Shown here: positions 24,485 through 34,676 of the stretch, piece after piece
Position numbering within the stretch: position 1 is the stretch's first letter
How the letters are laid out: each line of letters starts with the position of its first letter
Source: RGIG7213 sp045545665
GTDB taxonomy: Bacteria > Bacillota > Clostridia > Oscillospirales > CAG-272
DNA length: 64,000 nucleotides
Assembly: GCA_045545665.1 (NCBI GenBank)
Contig: JAZQBL010000025.1
Location: forward strand, 1-64,000
Reading direction: 5' to 3'
Notes under the pieces: model-generated
The model's input: the letters and a program-made list of their open reading frames with translations, nothing else
Told to the model about the DNA's origin: nothing
Databases searched by the model: none
Translations under genes and position numbers: made by a program

Positions 24485-26040
24485 AATTCACATATCCTCT
24501 TTGCGAAAAGCCCTCTGTTGACGGGGTAAGCTTTTCCCTTTTTCCCGAGGAATTTGTCCTGCTTTGCGGAAAGGTAGGAAGCGGTAAATCAACGCTTATT
24601 AAACATCTTATTGAGGAAATTGCACCCGTAGGTGACAAAAGCGGCGAAATAATCATAAAAGACGATTGCAAGCTCGGCTACGTATCACAAAACCCCGAAG
24701 GACAGATAGTCACCGACAAGGTATACCACGAGCTTGCCTTTGCGCTTGAAAACCTTGGATATGACGAAAGCTACATAAAAAAACGTATAGCGGAAACGTC
24801 ATCATATTTCGGTCTTGACGGCGTTCTGTTTGATGACTGTGCAACGCTTTCCGGCGGACAAAAGCAAATTCTGAATCTTGCCTGTGCGATGATCACTTCA
24901 CCCGATATTCTCGTGCTTGACGAGCCTACCTCACGTCTTGATCCCGTATCAAAGGAAAAATTCATCTCCGTTCTTTCAAAGCTCAAGGACGATCTCGGTA
25001 CAGCTGTCATAATTGCCGAACACAACATATCATCCGTTTTGCCGATAGCGGACCGCATACTTATAATGGAAGGCGGAAAGCTTATAAGCGACGCATCGGG
25101 TGATGACAAGCTTAAGATAATTTCAAAATATGAACCGCTTAAAAACGCCCTTCCGCCGTCTCTTCGCCTTTACGGTCATTTTGACGTTCCATCAACTCCC
25201 CCTCTTACTTTAAAAGAGGGACGGGACTTTATAAAAAAGCACTTTTTACCTTCACAGCGCATACTCGAAAAGAAAGAATACAGAAGCGGCAATTATGCAA
25301 TACAGCTCAAAAACGTCTGTTTCAGATACACGAAGAACAGCCGTGATATTTTATACGATCTGTCAATTGACGTTTACGAAGGCGAGATACTTTTCATTTT
25401 AGGCGGTAATGCCGCAGGAAAATCAACGCTGCTTTCGGTAATATCAAACATGCTGAGACCCTATAGCGGAAAAATTGAAGTATTCGGCAAAAAGACAAAG
25501 GACTACGGAAGCTCGCTGTACAAAACGCTTACGTATCTTGTGCAGAACGTGCGGTGCGTTTTTACGTTTGACACGGTAAAAAAAGAGCTTGACGAGGCAG
25601 GTTTTATCCCCGATGATTTTCCGTACGATTTTTCGCCTATATACAGTATGCACCCGTACGATATATCCGGAGGACAGGCACAGCTTTTGGCACTTGCAAA
25701 AGCCGTATCGGGCAAAAAAAAGATAATTCTTTTGGATGAACCGACAAGCTCACTCGACCCGCAGCTGACAAATGAGATCACAAACACAATAAAAGCGCTT
25801 AAAAAGCAAGGTATCACATTTATAATCGTCAGCCACGACCTTGAATTTGCCGCAGAATGTGCCGACAGATGCTCTCTTTTGTTTGCAGGTGAGCTTACGG
25901 AGCCCGTATATCCTGACAAATTTTTCACCGAAAACACGTTTTACTCAACGAAAATAAACCTTATGACAAGGGGAATATACAAAAACGCCGTGACGTTTGA
26001 CGATGCGGTAGCTCTTATGGAGGAAAACAGACGTGAGTAA
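24457..26040 (+). CDS. ECF transporter ATPase, EcfA1-EcfA2 type fused in one chain
   Basis: A 527-residue protein with two ABC domains. The first has Walker A GKVGSGKST, signature LSGGQKQ and Walker B ILVLDEPTSRLDP. The second starts near residue 280 with LKNVCFRYTKNSRDILYDL and has GGNAAGKST, a variant signature DISGGQAQ and IILLDEPTSSLDP. Most Bacillota encode the two ATPases separately, so the fusion fixes a 1:1 pair. It lies between T and S components and overlaps both. Confidence 0.93.
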   Translation: MEILTVKNLKFTYPLCEKPSVDGVSFSLFPEEFVLLCGKVGSGKSTLIKHLIEEIAPVGDKSGEIIIKDDCKLGYVSQNPEGQIVTDKVYHELAFALENLGYDESYIKKRIAETSSYFGLDGVLFDDCATLSGGQKQILNLACAMITSPDILVLDEPTSRLDPVSKEKFISVLSKLKDDLGTAVIIAEHNISSVLPIADRILIMEGGKLISDASGDDKLKIISKYEPLKNALPPSLRLYGHFDVPSTPPLTLKEGRDFIKKHFLPSQRILEKKEYRSGNYAIQLKNVCFRYTKNSRDILYDLSIDVYEGEILFILGGNAAGKSTLLSVISNMLRPYSGKIEVFGKKTKDYGSSLYKTLTYLVQNVRCVFTFDTVKKELDEAGFIPDDFPYDFSPIYSMHPYDISGGQAQLLALAKAVSGKKKIILLDEPTSSLDPQLTNEITNTIKALKKQGITFIIVSHDLEFAAECADRCSLLFAGELTEPVYPDKFFTENTFYSTKINLMTRGIYKNAVTFDDAVALMEENRRE

Positions 26041-26710
26041 ATCAAAGGTTTTGTTTTTTCTGAAGCTTTTCATCCTTTTCGTCCTTTTTCCTGCCGCAAT
26101 TTTCATCGGCATATTCGTTTTCAAAGAAAAAGGATATCCGTACGTCATAACCGCTGTCACGGTCTTTACGCTCGTTATTTTCTTTGCAAGCTTTGAAAAG
26201 AAGAAAATAACGTCACGCAGGCTCGTGTTGTGCTCCGTTATGACGTGCCTTGCGGTAGTCGGCAGATTTATTCCCTTTTTAAAGCCCGTGGCGGCTGTAA
26301 CGACCGTTTCGGGAATGTATCTCGGAAGCTTTTCGGGATTTCTCGTCGGCGCGCTTTCCGCTCTCGTTTCAAACTTTTATTTTGGGCAGGGTCCGTGGAC
26401 TCCGCATCAGATGTTTGCCTGGGGGCTTATCGGTTTTTTCTCGGGGGTCTTTTCAAAGGTTATTGAAAAAAGCCGTCTTGCGCTTGTTTTGTTCGCTGTC
26501 ATATCAGCGATAGGTTATTCTATGCTGCTTGACGTGTGGACGGTGCTTTGGTACAACGGCACGTTCAGTCTTTCACTTTACACAGCGGCACTTGTAACGT
26601 CTTTACCGCATACACTTCTTTATACGGTATCAAACGTCATATTTCTTGTTTTGCTCCATCCGTCACTCGGCGCACGTCTTAAAAGGATAAAGATAAAATA
26701 CGGCGTATAA
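26033..26710 (+). CDS. ECF transporter substrate-binding (S) component
   Basis: A 225-residue membrane protein. After two N-terminal helices it shows CSVMTCLAVVGRFIPFLKPVAAV, then SGFLVGALSALVSNFYFGQGPWTPHQMFAWGLIGF. That stretch resembles the S component described for cobalamin uptake (CbrT-like), which would make vitamin B12 or a corrinoid the likely substrate. This is inference, and no cobalamin riboswitch is seen. The start is GTG (26033) behind GGAGG. It completes a T-AA-S operon. Confidence 0.8.
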   Translation: MSKSKVLFFLKLFILFVLFPAAIFIGIFVFKEKGYPYVITAVTVFTLVIFFASFEKKKITSRRLVLCSVMTCLAVVGRFIPFLKPVAAVTTVSGMYLGSFSGFLVGALSALVSNFYFGQGPWTPHQMFAWGLIGFFSGVFSKVIEKSRLALVLFAVISAIGYSMLLDVWTVLWYNGTFSLSLYTAALVTSLPHTLLYTVSNVIFLVLLHPSLGARLKRIKIKYGV

Positions 26711-26754
26711 AAACACTTATAAAAACATTAACTCGTTTTTATAAGTGTTTTTTT
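26709..26754. terminator. Bidirectional terminator between the ECF operon and the glucan synthase
   Basis: AAAACACTTATAAAAAC pairs with GTTTTTATAAGTGTTTT around 8 nt, with T-runs on both strands. It serves two convergent genes that end within 50 bp. Confidence 0.88.
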
Positions 26755-26755
26755 A

Positions 26756-29700
26756 TTATACGGTATGCTCTTTTCCGTCAAACGGATATATTTTGCCTTC
26801 ACAGTTTTCAGAGGATATATTGTAAAGCGTTCCCTTTTTTCTTACCGTAAGGCGGAATTTTTCAAAATCTTTACAGTATGCGGGGTTCACCGTGAAGCCG
26901 TCCTTCGTTTCTTTATAGCCTATAAGCTTTTCAAGCACAGCTGTAAAATACCAGCTTGCCGCCCCCGTGTACCAGCTCCATCCGCATCTGCCGTAAAGCT
27001 CGGGTGCGCTGTATATATCCCCTGCAAGGACGTACGGCTCGCCTTTATACTTATCAAACAGCTCCTTGTCTTTATTTCTTATGATGGGATTCAGTGCGTT
27101 TAAAAGTTCAAACCCTCTTTCCGTCATACCTGCATCAAAAAAGCCCATAGCCCCCCATATTGCCCCGTGGGTATACTGTCCGCCGTTTTCACGTATGCCC
27201 TTCGGATAATCGCATATATATCCTGCATATTTCGATCTTTCATCAAAAGCAGGAGTAAACAGCAGAAGCTGTTTATTTTTTTCATCATACAGCGTATCCC
27301 ACACGGTATTGAGGGATGAGGTTATTCTTTCTTTATTTTTACCGTACATGGCGGCAAATGCCTGCGGTAAAATATCAACATCACACCCCGAATCGCCCAA
27401 GAGTGTGCCGTCTGAAAAAGTCCCCCTTATATAATACTTTCCGTTATACGCGAAGTTTTCCGTGTTTTCATAAAGAATTTCAGCATCACGTTTATACTTT
27501 TCTCCCCCTGCGTCATCTCCTGCAAGGCGCGCAAGATCTGATGCTTCTTGAAGCACACCGTAAAGAAACCACGCAAGCCAGACACTTTCACCGCCCACGT
27601 TATTCATTCCGTCGTTCCAGTCGCCCGTGCCGAAAAGAGGCAAGCCGTGTTCGCCGTATTTTACGTGGGATATCGCTCTGACGCAGTGCATATAGACGCT
27701 TTCCTTCATATCGGAGGTATTCAGCTGTTCGTATCTGTCGTATTCGTTTTCGGCAAGTACAGGGGAAGAAAGATACGGCACGGGCGTAAACAAAACGGAA
27801 TCATCCCCCGTTATACTGACGTATTTGCCCAAAACGTAAACGAGCCACAGCATATCGTCAGAACATCTCGTTTTTACACCCGTTTCTTTTTCACCCGGAT
27901 GCCACCAATGCGTAACGCCGCCGTCTTCGTACTGATGCGCCGCACATCGAAGAATATGTTCCCTTGCGTATTCGGGAGCTGAATACATTATACAGATCAT
28001 ATCCTGAAGCTGATCTCGGAATCCGAACGCACCCGAATTCTGATAAAATCCGCATCTGGCATACACACGGCAATAAAGCGCCTGATATTTTGAAAATTTA
28101 TTGAAAAATACGTCAAAATCACGGTTTTTCGTATGAAGCTCATAGACGTCAAGATATCCGTCAAGCGCTTTTTTATAAAGGATACGTTCCTTATCAAACG
28201 AAAGATCTTCAAAACGGAACGAGCCGAGTGTAAAATAAAACGCACGTGATGACACAGCGTCAAGCGAACAAACACATCTCACAGCACCCTTAACACCGTC
28301 AAAGGACGATATGCTTCCATCCGGGCTGTACAGCACAGCCTCGGATCTTTCGTAAGCGTTTACGACGGTAAGTGACTTTTTGCTTTTTTTGGCAAAAAGT
28401 GCGCCCGTGCGGTTTTCTTTTCCGAGCACGAAATCAGCAGTATATGCAAGCTCCAAGGACTTACTTTGTGCAGAATAGTTCGTTATCCGCACCCTGGCGT
28501 ACTTTCTTTCCTTTTCGGCATCGCAAAATACGCATACCTCATAAGTCAGTTTGTCAATACTGCCTTTGTATAGTGCATACGACAAAGTAAACACCGTCTT
28601 TTCCGCATTTTTGGCAAGCGGATAGAGCACACCGCCGCACACGGCGTATATTTCCTCACCGCACGGATCAATAACGTCGGAATCAAAGCGTGTCAGCTTT
28701 CCGTTTTGTGAATTACCTCTCCAAGTAAAGCCGAGAGAGTTTTGCGTAAGAAGTGTACCGAAGCTTTCGTTCGAATATATAAAGCTCCAGGGCATGGGTG
28801 CATTTCCGTTTGTTATCTCAATTTCATCGCCGTTTATGCTGTACGTTCTTTCGTTTTCATACGTTTTACAAAACGTACTGACGCACGGCAGGACCGTTTG
28901 ACATCTTCTTGACGGATAAAAAGATATATCGAGGAAATATCTTTTTTCATCTTCATCCTCACACCTCAGCGCAAAAATTCCGTTTTTGCGTCCGACAAGC
29001 GGCAAAACGCCGACAAGTCTTAAAATATCAAACAGCTTGTTTTCTTCATCACGGTGATATTTATCCTGCTCGGTATAGAGTATGACCGTGTCGTATCTGT
29101 GACCTTTCATAAGCAGGGTCTTGTGGGTGTACAGAACCGAAAGAAGCTCACTCGGTGGATTTTTTGCAATTTTTACGTCCGTAAGATCAAGTGTTAAAAT
29201 GGGATGATCCCCCGAGATGCCGTGTTTCCACAGCGTGTTTATATCAAGCTTCGACGGGGTACTGCGTTTTGACGGATAAATATTTTTTTCAAGTAACGAA
29301 GAAAGCACCATCCCGTCGCAATATGAAGAGCCAAACACATTTTTTATACCGCTTTTGTTTGAGCTTGTAATATTTTTTTGCACACTTGCCAGATGCAAGG
29401 CGTGTACTGCCTCACTTTCATCGTTTGAACACGACAAAAGTATTTTCACGTGCGGTCTGTCTGTTTTCATAAGAACAAACGGCACAGCAGGACAAACGTA
29501 CTGCGTATTCACCCAGGACGGGCGCAAAACATCGAAAGCGTATTTTTCAGCTTCAAACGGTAAGACTTTATCGGCAGATATCTCGTATTCAAACGGTATT
29601 ATTCCAAAATCATCGCACATAGACAAAGCAAGATAAAGATCGTGCTTTGGCGGATGTCTTTTCCTTTTCAGTATCAGTATGCCGTTTTTTATTTTTGCAG

Positions 29701-32700
29701 TTATAAAAAGTCTTGAATAGCTTATATGGGAGGAAAATACTCTTTCTTCTTCACACACGGGAGAAAAGGAAAACAGCCCCTGTGCGCCTTCATTAAACGC
29801 ACATTCGATGCAAAACACGTTTTTGTCTTCACAAACGCTCAAAGAAGCGCAAGAGGTGCATTTTTCTTCATCCGATGTGTTGAATTCACAAACGTATCCG
29901 TCGCAGACTCCATTATTTTCTCCTATAAGATTATGATATCCGCCGTTTTCAAGCACGTCAAAGCGAAGTTTTCCTGTTTTCTTTGAGGGGCAAAGCATAA
30001 TATTTCCGTAATACAGCCTGCACTCACCGCCCGGCGTAAGATCCGCACGGCACAGAGAATTTGATATACAGCCGTACGGTGATTTTTGCTCTTGCGTTTG
30101 AGGGAGAAAATACGTTTTTTCTTCCTTTTTGTATTCTTCGTTTTTTCTGTACGGCGGTGTATCGGTCGGTATTTTTTCATAAAGAAGGCACAACGAGCTG
30201 TTGACGGATATATCGCTTGTGAATCTTTTTTGAAAGATACCGTCAAAAACGAAGTTTGCACAAGCTACCATACTCATTCCTATATGATGCGCCATAAAGC
30301 ATTTTATAAGCGCGTATCCGTCCTTTACACGGCTTTTTGTGAAGTCTATCGCCTCGTAAAATCCGTATTTGCCGTATGCGCCGTATTTTTTCAAGTTTTC
30401 AAGATTATCAAGAACACTCCGCCCCATACACAGCATAAGAAATGACGAATAGGGGCTTATCACAAGATCGTCGGAAAGTCCGTTTTTAAGTCCGAGTGAC
30501 GGCACACCGTGCGCTTTATACTGATAATTAAGCTCCGTGTCGAACTCATAATAACACGACTCCGACGTACCGTAAACATCTTGCAAATTACCTGCGTTTG
30601 CAGTATATGAGCGCTGCGCTTTATAAGCGTATCTTACAGCTTCATACAAAAGAGAATCATTGAAAACAGGCAAAAACAGCACAGGCATAAAATATTCAAA
30701 CGCCGTTCCCGTCCAGGAAGCAAGACCGATATGTCCCTTTTCGCTTATAACGACACGTGCGCTGTTACTCATCACACCGAAGCCGTTTACTCCCTTTGCA
30801 GTTGCAAAAAAGTCTGCTGTCCTTTCCTCGCTCATATATATGTCATAATGGTTTTGGTGCGTTACGCCGTTTTTATCGTCAATGCCGATATAAAACATAT
30901 TCCTGCTTTTATCGAACATACATTCAAGGTGCGTATTTTCAATAAGTGCATCTATCCTTTGATAGATCTTCGAAGCACCTTCGATATTTTTTATTCCTTC
31001 TTTCAGGGCAACAAGACAGCACAAAAAATTACCGCTGTCAACGAAAGAAACGAACCCGTCAAGGCAGCACAGCGTTTCCGTATCGTACCAATTATACAAA
31101 TTCCCTTCGTACTTTTTAAGGTTTTCAACTGCGCCGACGCTCTTATCCAATCTTTGCAAAAGCTCGTTTTTACCGATTATTTTGAAATCGTACGCACATA
31201 AAGCCGACAAAAGATAAAGACCGATATTTGTAGGTGATGTGCGCGGGGCAACTCGCTCCCCTGCAAATATCGTCACGTTGTCAGGCGGTAAAAAGCCGTT
31301 TTTTTCGTTTACGTTATCCTTGAAGTACCGCCACATATCGTTTACGTACTTTTGCACCGTTTTTTTGTCGTCTTCGCTTACCTCTTTTTTACTCTCTTCT
31401 CTTTTAAGCGACGTGAAGTACAGCACAAACGGGCATAAAACAAATAATATACCGACTGCTCTGTATATTCCGAACGGCACGAACAGAAAGGAAATTCCGC
31501 AAGCGCTTGAAAAAATACAGTATATACAATACGCAAAAAAACCTTTAGATGATATTTTTTCAGCACTTGATGCACTCACCCATTCAAGCAAGTGCCTGTT
31601 TGAAAAACAGTATCGCCATATTCCCTTACATATGGCTTTTGCGGAAGTATACGCATCGTGAGCCAAAGTTGACACGCGGTACAAAAAAGTCAAAAATCCG
31701 TACCAGAACGACGACAAAGTAAAGGAATAAAACTTTCGCCTTACGCCGAATGCACCCGACACCAAACATTCAAACAAGCTTACAAGGCACGGTATTATAA
31801 GATAAAAAAGCGAAAACACAGCCACGGAAACGGTAATATGCCGTGTGAAAAATATTCCCGAAAACAGTGCCGCAAGCGCAAACACGGGTGTAATATCACG
31901 TCTTACGTTATCAAATATTTTATATTTATCAAAAGGCGTAAACGGATTTTTCACCGTCCTTTTTGCACTTTTTATCTTTCGCTTGCAAAACGCAAGAAGG
32001 CTCTGGATATCCCCTCTTATCCATCTGTTTTGCCGTTTGAAGTACGATATTCCGTTTGACGGTGTGCTGTCATAAAAAGTTATTTCGGGGATCATTCCCA
32101 CGTTCATAAGACACCCTTCGGGAATGTCGTGCGACAGTATTTTTTCCTCGGGAAATATTCCGTCTGTCGCTTTGCAGAACACCTCTACGTTTATCAATCC
32201 CTTGCCGCAGAATATACCGCTTTTAAATATCTCCGAATACACGTCAAAGCGTGCGTATCTGTACACCTGTATACCGACAGCACCGCTTGACAAAAACGAA
32301 AATCTCGTTTTCAGAGATGATTCAAGCGACGTTTCGACACACGGCTGTAAAATGCCGTGGCCCTTGACGACACGGTGCTTTTTTTCATCGTATTCGGGTG
32401 TGTTTATCGGGTGCTCCGCCACCTGTATCATTCTTTCTGCATCTCCCGGCGCTATGACCGTATCTGCATCAAGCGTTATAAGATATTTTGTTTTACAAAG
32501 CTTGTCTGCACTGTTTTCGGGATACGTTATAACTTTGTTTTTTTCACCGTTTAACAGTCGGCAAAGTTCGCACACAGCACCTCTTTTTCTTTCGTAAGCT
32601 ATAAATTTACCCTCGCTTACGGAATACTCTCTGTTTCTGTAAAAGAGAAAAAATACATCTCCGTATTTTTCACACAGCTTTTTTATTTTTTCTTTTGCTT

Positions 32701-33697
32701 TTTCAAGTATTATATCGTCACTTTCGTCATCAAACGTATCACTGTCGGGAAGGTCCGCCAAAATACCGCACACAAGCCCATGTCTTTTATTTGATACGTA
32801 ATATCTTTCAAGCTTTGAAAAAAGTCCGTCGTCATCTCCTGTAAGGAGTGAGGTTATAACGACAGCACACCTTGTATCCTTTGGTATATCTTCCTTTCTT
32901 ATACTCGCCTTTGAAAAAGGAACGAACAGCTTTGAGTAAGAATAATTCACAAGATAGACACTGCATTCGTAAAGCGGGAAAAGTGCCAGGGCAAACGGTA
33001 TAAAAGAGTATTTTTCAAACGGATAAAACACAAAAGCAAGGCTTAAAGCAAAGAACAGAAAGAAAAAACAGATAAGCGGAAAATAAAGCAGACTTGCTTT
33101 TTTGTGTTTTTTCTCAAACAAAACGTCCGTAATATTTTCACCCGACAGCTTTTTTAAGGCTTTATATTCGCTGATCTTTCTTTTGTTTGCATATTCGGAA
33201 AGCAACCGGCGGTACTGTGCACGTGTTTTATCATCGCTTATTCTGTAATCACGGTAGTATAAGAGCTGTTTTTCCGTTTTACTGAGAGATGTGAATATTT
33301 TTTCGTAATTGAAATATTCGCATCTTCTCATAAACGATATCACACGTGCCGATATCTTTTCGTCTGTCTTTTTTTGACAGACGAGATACAACTCTTCTGC
33401 ACAGCAGTACACTATAAGCGGATACAAGAGTCTTAATTCACAGTCTGAAAAACTGTGCGCCGTAAGCTCTGTATACAATTCCGTCTCGGTGGCATTATAC
33501 GAATATCTTTTTATTATATCGGATAATTCCCCGATGTGGGAAAACGACGGATGCTTTTCTTTTTTTATTTCTCTTTGCGCATACTTTATTTTTCTGCTTA
33601 TATAATAATAATTTTCCGCCGTTTCTCTGTTATTTTCACAGCCGTTTCTTATTACAAGTCCGTATTTTTCCAATCTTTTGCAAAGCGTTTTTTTCAT
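26756..33697 (-). CDS. Cyclic beta-glucan synthase-like giant glycosyltransferase/GH94 protein
   Basis: A 2313-residue membrane enzyme with the NdvB/ChvB layout. N-terminal helices near residues 200-245 are followed by a GT84-like transferase region (LITLDADTVIAPGDAERM with the DAD motif, and FKRQNRWIRGDIQ). Several helices follow, then a glucoamylase-like module (GLASWTGTAFEYFMPVLFLP). Two carbohydrate-binding-type segments come next, including PWSFIYSNESFGTLLTQNSLGFTWRGN, and finally a GH94 phosphorylase module (GAFGFRDQLQD, GGVTHWWHP, LPLFGTGDWNDGMN with the catalytic Asp, and CGWSWYTGAASW). Rhizobial enzymes make cyclic beta-1,2-glucan and are about 2800 residues; this one is shorter at the N-terminus. 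Clostridial homologues are little studied. Product inferred, not shown. Confidence 0.88.
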   Translation of the reverse strand: MKKTLCKRLEKYGLVIRNGCENNRETAENYYYISRKIKYAQREIKKEKHPSFSHIGELSDIIKRYSYNATETELYTELTAHSFSDCELRLLYPLIVYCCAEELYLVCQKKTDEKISARVISFMRRCEYFNYEKIFTSLSKTEKQLLYYRDYRISDDKTRAQYRRLLSEYANKRKISEYKALKKLSGENITDVLFEKKHKKASLLYFPLICFFFLFFALSLAFVFYPFEKYSFIPFALALFPLYECSVYLVNYSYSKLFVPFSKASIRKEDIPKDTRCAVVITSLLTGDDDGLFSKLERYYVSNKRHGLVCGILADLPDSDTFDDESDDIILEKAKEKIKKLCEKYGDVFFLFYRNREYSVSEGKFIAYERKRGAVCELCRLLNGEKNKVITYPENSADKLCKTKYLITLDADTVIAPGDAERMIQVAEHPINTPEYDEKKHRVVKGHGILQPCVETSLESSLKTRFSFLSSGAVGIQVYRYARFDVYSEIFKSGIFCGKGLINVEVFCKATDGIFPEEKILSHDIPEGCLMNVGMIPEITFYDSTPSNGISYFKRQNRWIRGDIQSLLAFCKRKIKSAKRTVKNPFTPFDKYKIFDNVRRDITPVFALAALFSGIFFTRHITVSVAVFSLFYLIIPCLVSLFECLVSGAFGVRRKFYSFTLSSFWYGFLTFLYRVSTLAHDAYTSAKAICKGIWRYCFSNRHLLEWVSASSAEKISSKGFFAYCIYCIFSSACGISFLFVPFGIYRAVGILFVLCPFVLYFTSLKREESKKEVSEDDKKTVQKYVNDMWRYFKDNVNEKNGFLPPDNVTIFAGERVAPRTSPTNIGLYLLSALCAYDFKIIGKNELLQRLDKSVGAVENLKKYEGNLYNWYDTETLCCLDGFVSFVDSGNFLCCLVALKEGIKNIEGASKIYQRIDALIENTHLECMFDKSRNMFYIGIDDKNGVTHQNHYDIYMSEERTADFFATAKGVNGFGVMSNSARVVISEKGHIGLASWTGTAFEYFMPVLFLPVFNDSLLYEAVRYAYKAQRSYTANAGNLQDVYGTSESCYYEFDTELNYQYKAHGVPSLGLKNGLSDDLVISPYSSFLMLCMGRSVLDNLENLKKYGAYGKYGFYEAIDFTKSRVKDGYALIKCFMAHHIGMSMVACANFVFDGIFQKRFTSDISVNSSLCLLYEKIPTDTPPYRKNEEYKKEEKTYFLPQTQEQKSPYGCISNSLCRADLTPGGECRLYYGNIMLCPSKKTGKLRFDVLENGGYHNLIGENNGVCDGYVCEFNTSDEEKCTSCASLSVCEDKNVFCIECAFNEGAQGLFSFSPVCEEERVFSSHISYSRLFITAKIKNGILILKRKRHPPKHDLYLALSMCDDFGIIPFEYEISADKVLPFEAEKYAFDVLRPSWVNTQYVCPAVPFVLMKTDRPHVKILLSCSNDESEAVHALHLASVQKNITSSNKSGIKNVFGSSYCDGMVLSSLLEKNIYPSKRSTPSKLDINTLWKHGISGDHPILTLDLTDVKIAKNPPSELLSVLYTHKTLLMKGHRYDTVILYTEQDKYHRDEENKLFDILRLVGVLPLVGRKNGIFALRCEDEDEKRYFLDISFYPSRRCQTVLPCVSTFCKTYENERTYSINGDEIEITNGNAPMPWSFIYSNESFGTLLTQNSLGFTWRGNSQNGKLTRFDSDVIDPCGEEIYAVCGGVLYPLAKNAEKTVFTLSYALYKGSIDKLTYEVCVFCDAEKERKYARVRITNYSAQSKSLELAYTADFVLGKENRTGALFAKKSKKSLTVVNAYERSEAVLYSPDGSISSFDGVKGAVRCVCSLDAVSSRAFYFTLGSFRFEDLSFDKERILYKKALDGYLDVYELHTKNRDFDVFFNKFSKYQALYCRVYARCGFYQNSGAFGFRDQLQDMICIMYSAPEYAREHILRCAAHQYEDGGVTHWWHPGEKETGVKTRCSDDMLWLVYVLGKYVSITGDDSVLFTPVPYLSSPVLAENEYDRYEQLNTSDMKESVYMHCVRAISHVKYGEHGLPLFGTGDWNDGMNNVGGESVWLAWFLYGVLQEASDLARLAGDDAGGEKYKRDAEILYENTENFAYNGKYYIRGTFSDGTLLGDSGCDVDILPQAFAAMYGKNKERITSSLNTVWDTLYDEKNKQLLLFTPAFDERSKYAGYICDYPKGIRENGGQYTHGAIWGAMGFFDAGMTERGFELLNALNPIIRNKDKELFDKYKGEPYVLAGDIYSAPELYGRCGWSWYTGAASWYFTAVLEKLIGYKETKDGFTVNPAYCKDFEKFRLTVRKKGTLYNISSENCEGKIYPFDGKEHTV

Positions 33698-33815
33698 AAG
33701 CCTACCGTTACCTTTTATTTAATATGTGAATTATCTCCGATTTGGATTTTTTTATTCAAATTACACGGTATGACAAAATAATCACGCCGTTTGGTATACA
33801 ATCGTATCAAAGGAA

Positions 33816-34661
33816 GTGGTAGTAATAAAAACGACCGTATACGGTGACGTACTGTTCGTCATCAACTTTTCAATGGATATTCTGTCAATGTACATAAGCG
33901 GAAAGATACTTCATCTTGATATGAAGAAAAGAACGCTTGTTTTATCGTGCATCATCGGCGGTATTTACGGCGTTTTATCTCTTTTGATAAAAAACGCTTT
34001 TTTATCCGTAATTATAAATATTTCCGTATATTTTCTTATGTGCTTTATTGCATTTCCGAAGATACGGCTTTCACAGTACGTAAAGCTTTGCTGTCTTTTC
34101 TGGTCCGTGTCGCTTTTAATGGGTGGTGCTGTGACGTGGTGTTATTCTTTTATAGATAAATTTGCTTCAGGTGTTGTATCCTCGCAATCTCCCATACGGA
34201 AAATGCCTTTGCCGCTTTTTTTATTAACAGTGCTTTTTTGCGCCGTTTCAGCTTTTGTAACGGGAAAAATATTTTCAAAAAACAAGGATATAAAAGACAC
34301 TGTAATTTATGTTCTGTTTGATGGCAGGTGCATTGAAACACACGTGCTTGTTGACAGCGGTAATCTGCTTACAGATCCGTTAAGCGGTCTGCCCGTGATA
34401 CTCGTAACGGATGAAAAATTCAAAGCCGTCACTGGGGAATCTTCAGACACGGTATTGCAAAGCGGAAAACTAATTACAAAAATACGGTTTATTCCCGCAT
34501 CGTCGGCAGGAGGAGATACTATGCTGTACGGTGTTGTATCGGACGTGGTACTAAAAAAAGCAAAAGGAAAAGAAATACCGTACAAAGCCGTTATTGCAGT
34601 ATGCAAAAACAACAGCTTTGCAGGCTTTGACGGCGTATTTCCTCTTTGCTTATACGAATAA
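33816..34661 (+). CDS. spoIIGA: Sporulation sigma-E processing peptidase SpoIIGA
   Basis: Membrane aspartic protease that activates pro-sigma-E in the mother cell. Five hydrophobic helices (residues about 10-155) are followed by a soluble domain with VLVDSGNLLTDPLSGLPVI, whose Asp180 in the DSGN motif is the expected catalytic residue. RFIPASSAGGDTMLYGVV and FAGFDGVFPLCLYE come later. It lies 15 bp before sigE, its substrate. The reported GTG start overlaps an extended ribosome binding site (AGGAAGTGGT, 33811-33820). The in-frame ATA at 33825 sits where an initiator would be expected. True start uncertain. Confidence 0.9.
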   Translation: MVVIKTTVYGDVLFVINFSMDILSMYISGKILHLDMKKRTLVLSCIIGGIYGVLSLLIKNAFLSVIINISVYFLMCFIAFPKIRLSQYVKLCCLFWSVSLLMGGAVTWCYSFIDKFASGVVSSQSPIRKMPLPLFLLTVLFCAVSAFVTGKIFSKNKDIKDTVIYVLFDGRCIETHVLVDSGNLLTDPLSGLPVILVTDEKFKAVTGESSDTVLQSGKLITKIRFIPASSAGGDTMLYGVVSDVVLKKAKGKEIPYKAVIAVCKNNSFAGFDGVFPLCLYE

Positions 34662-34676
34662 AAACGGAGAAAAAAT

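Noticed and set aside
26765..33781. Many plus-strand open frames opposite the giant glucan synthase gene
   Set aside because: They are antisense shadows of a continuous 2313-codon reading frame with clear domains.
33720..33815. Spo0A-dependent promoter for spoIIGA
   Set aside because: ATGACA and TATACA are spaced 19 bp and no clear Spo0A box was found, so the promoter type is not assignable.
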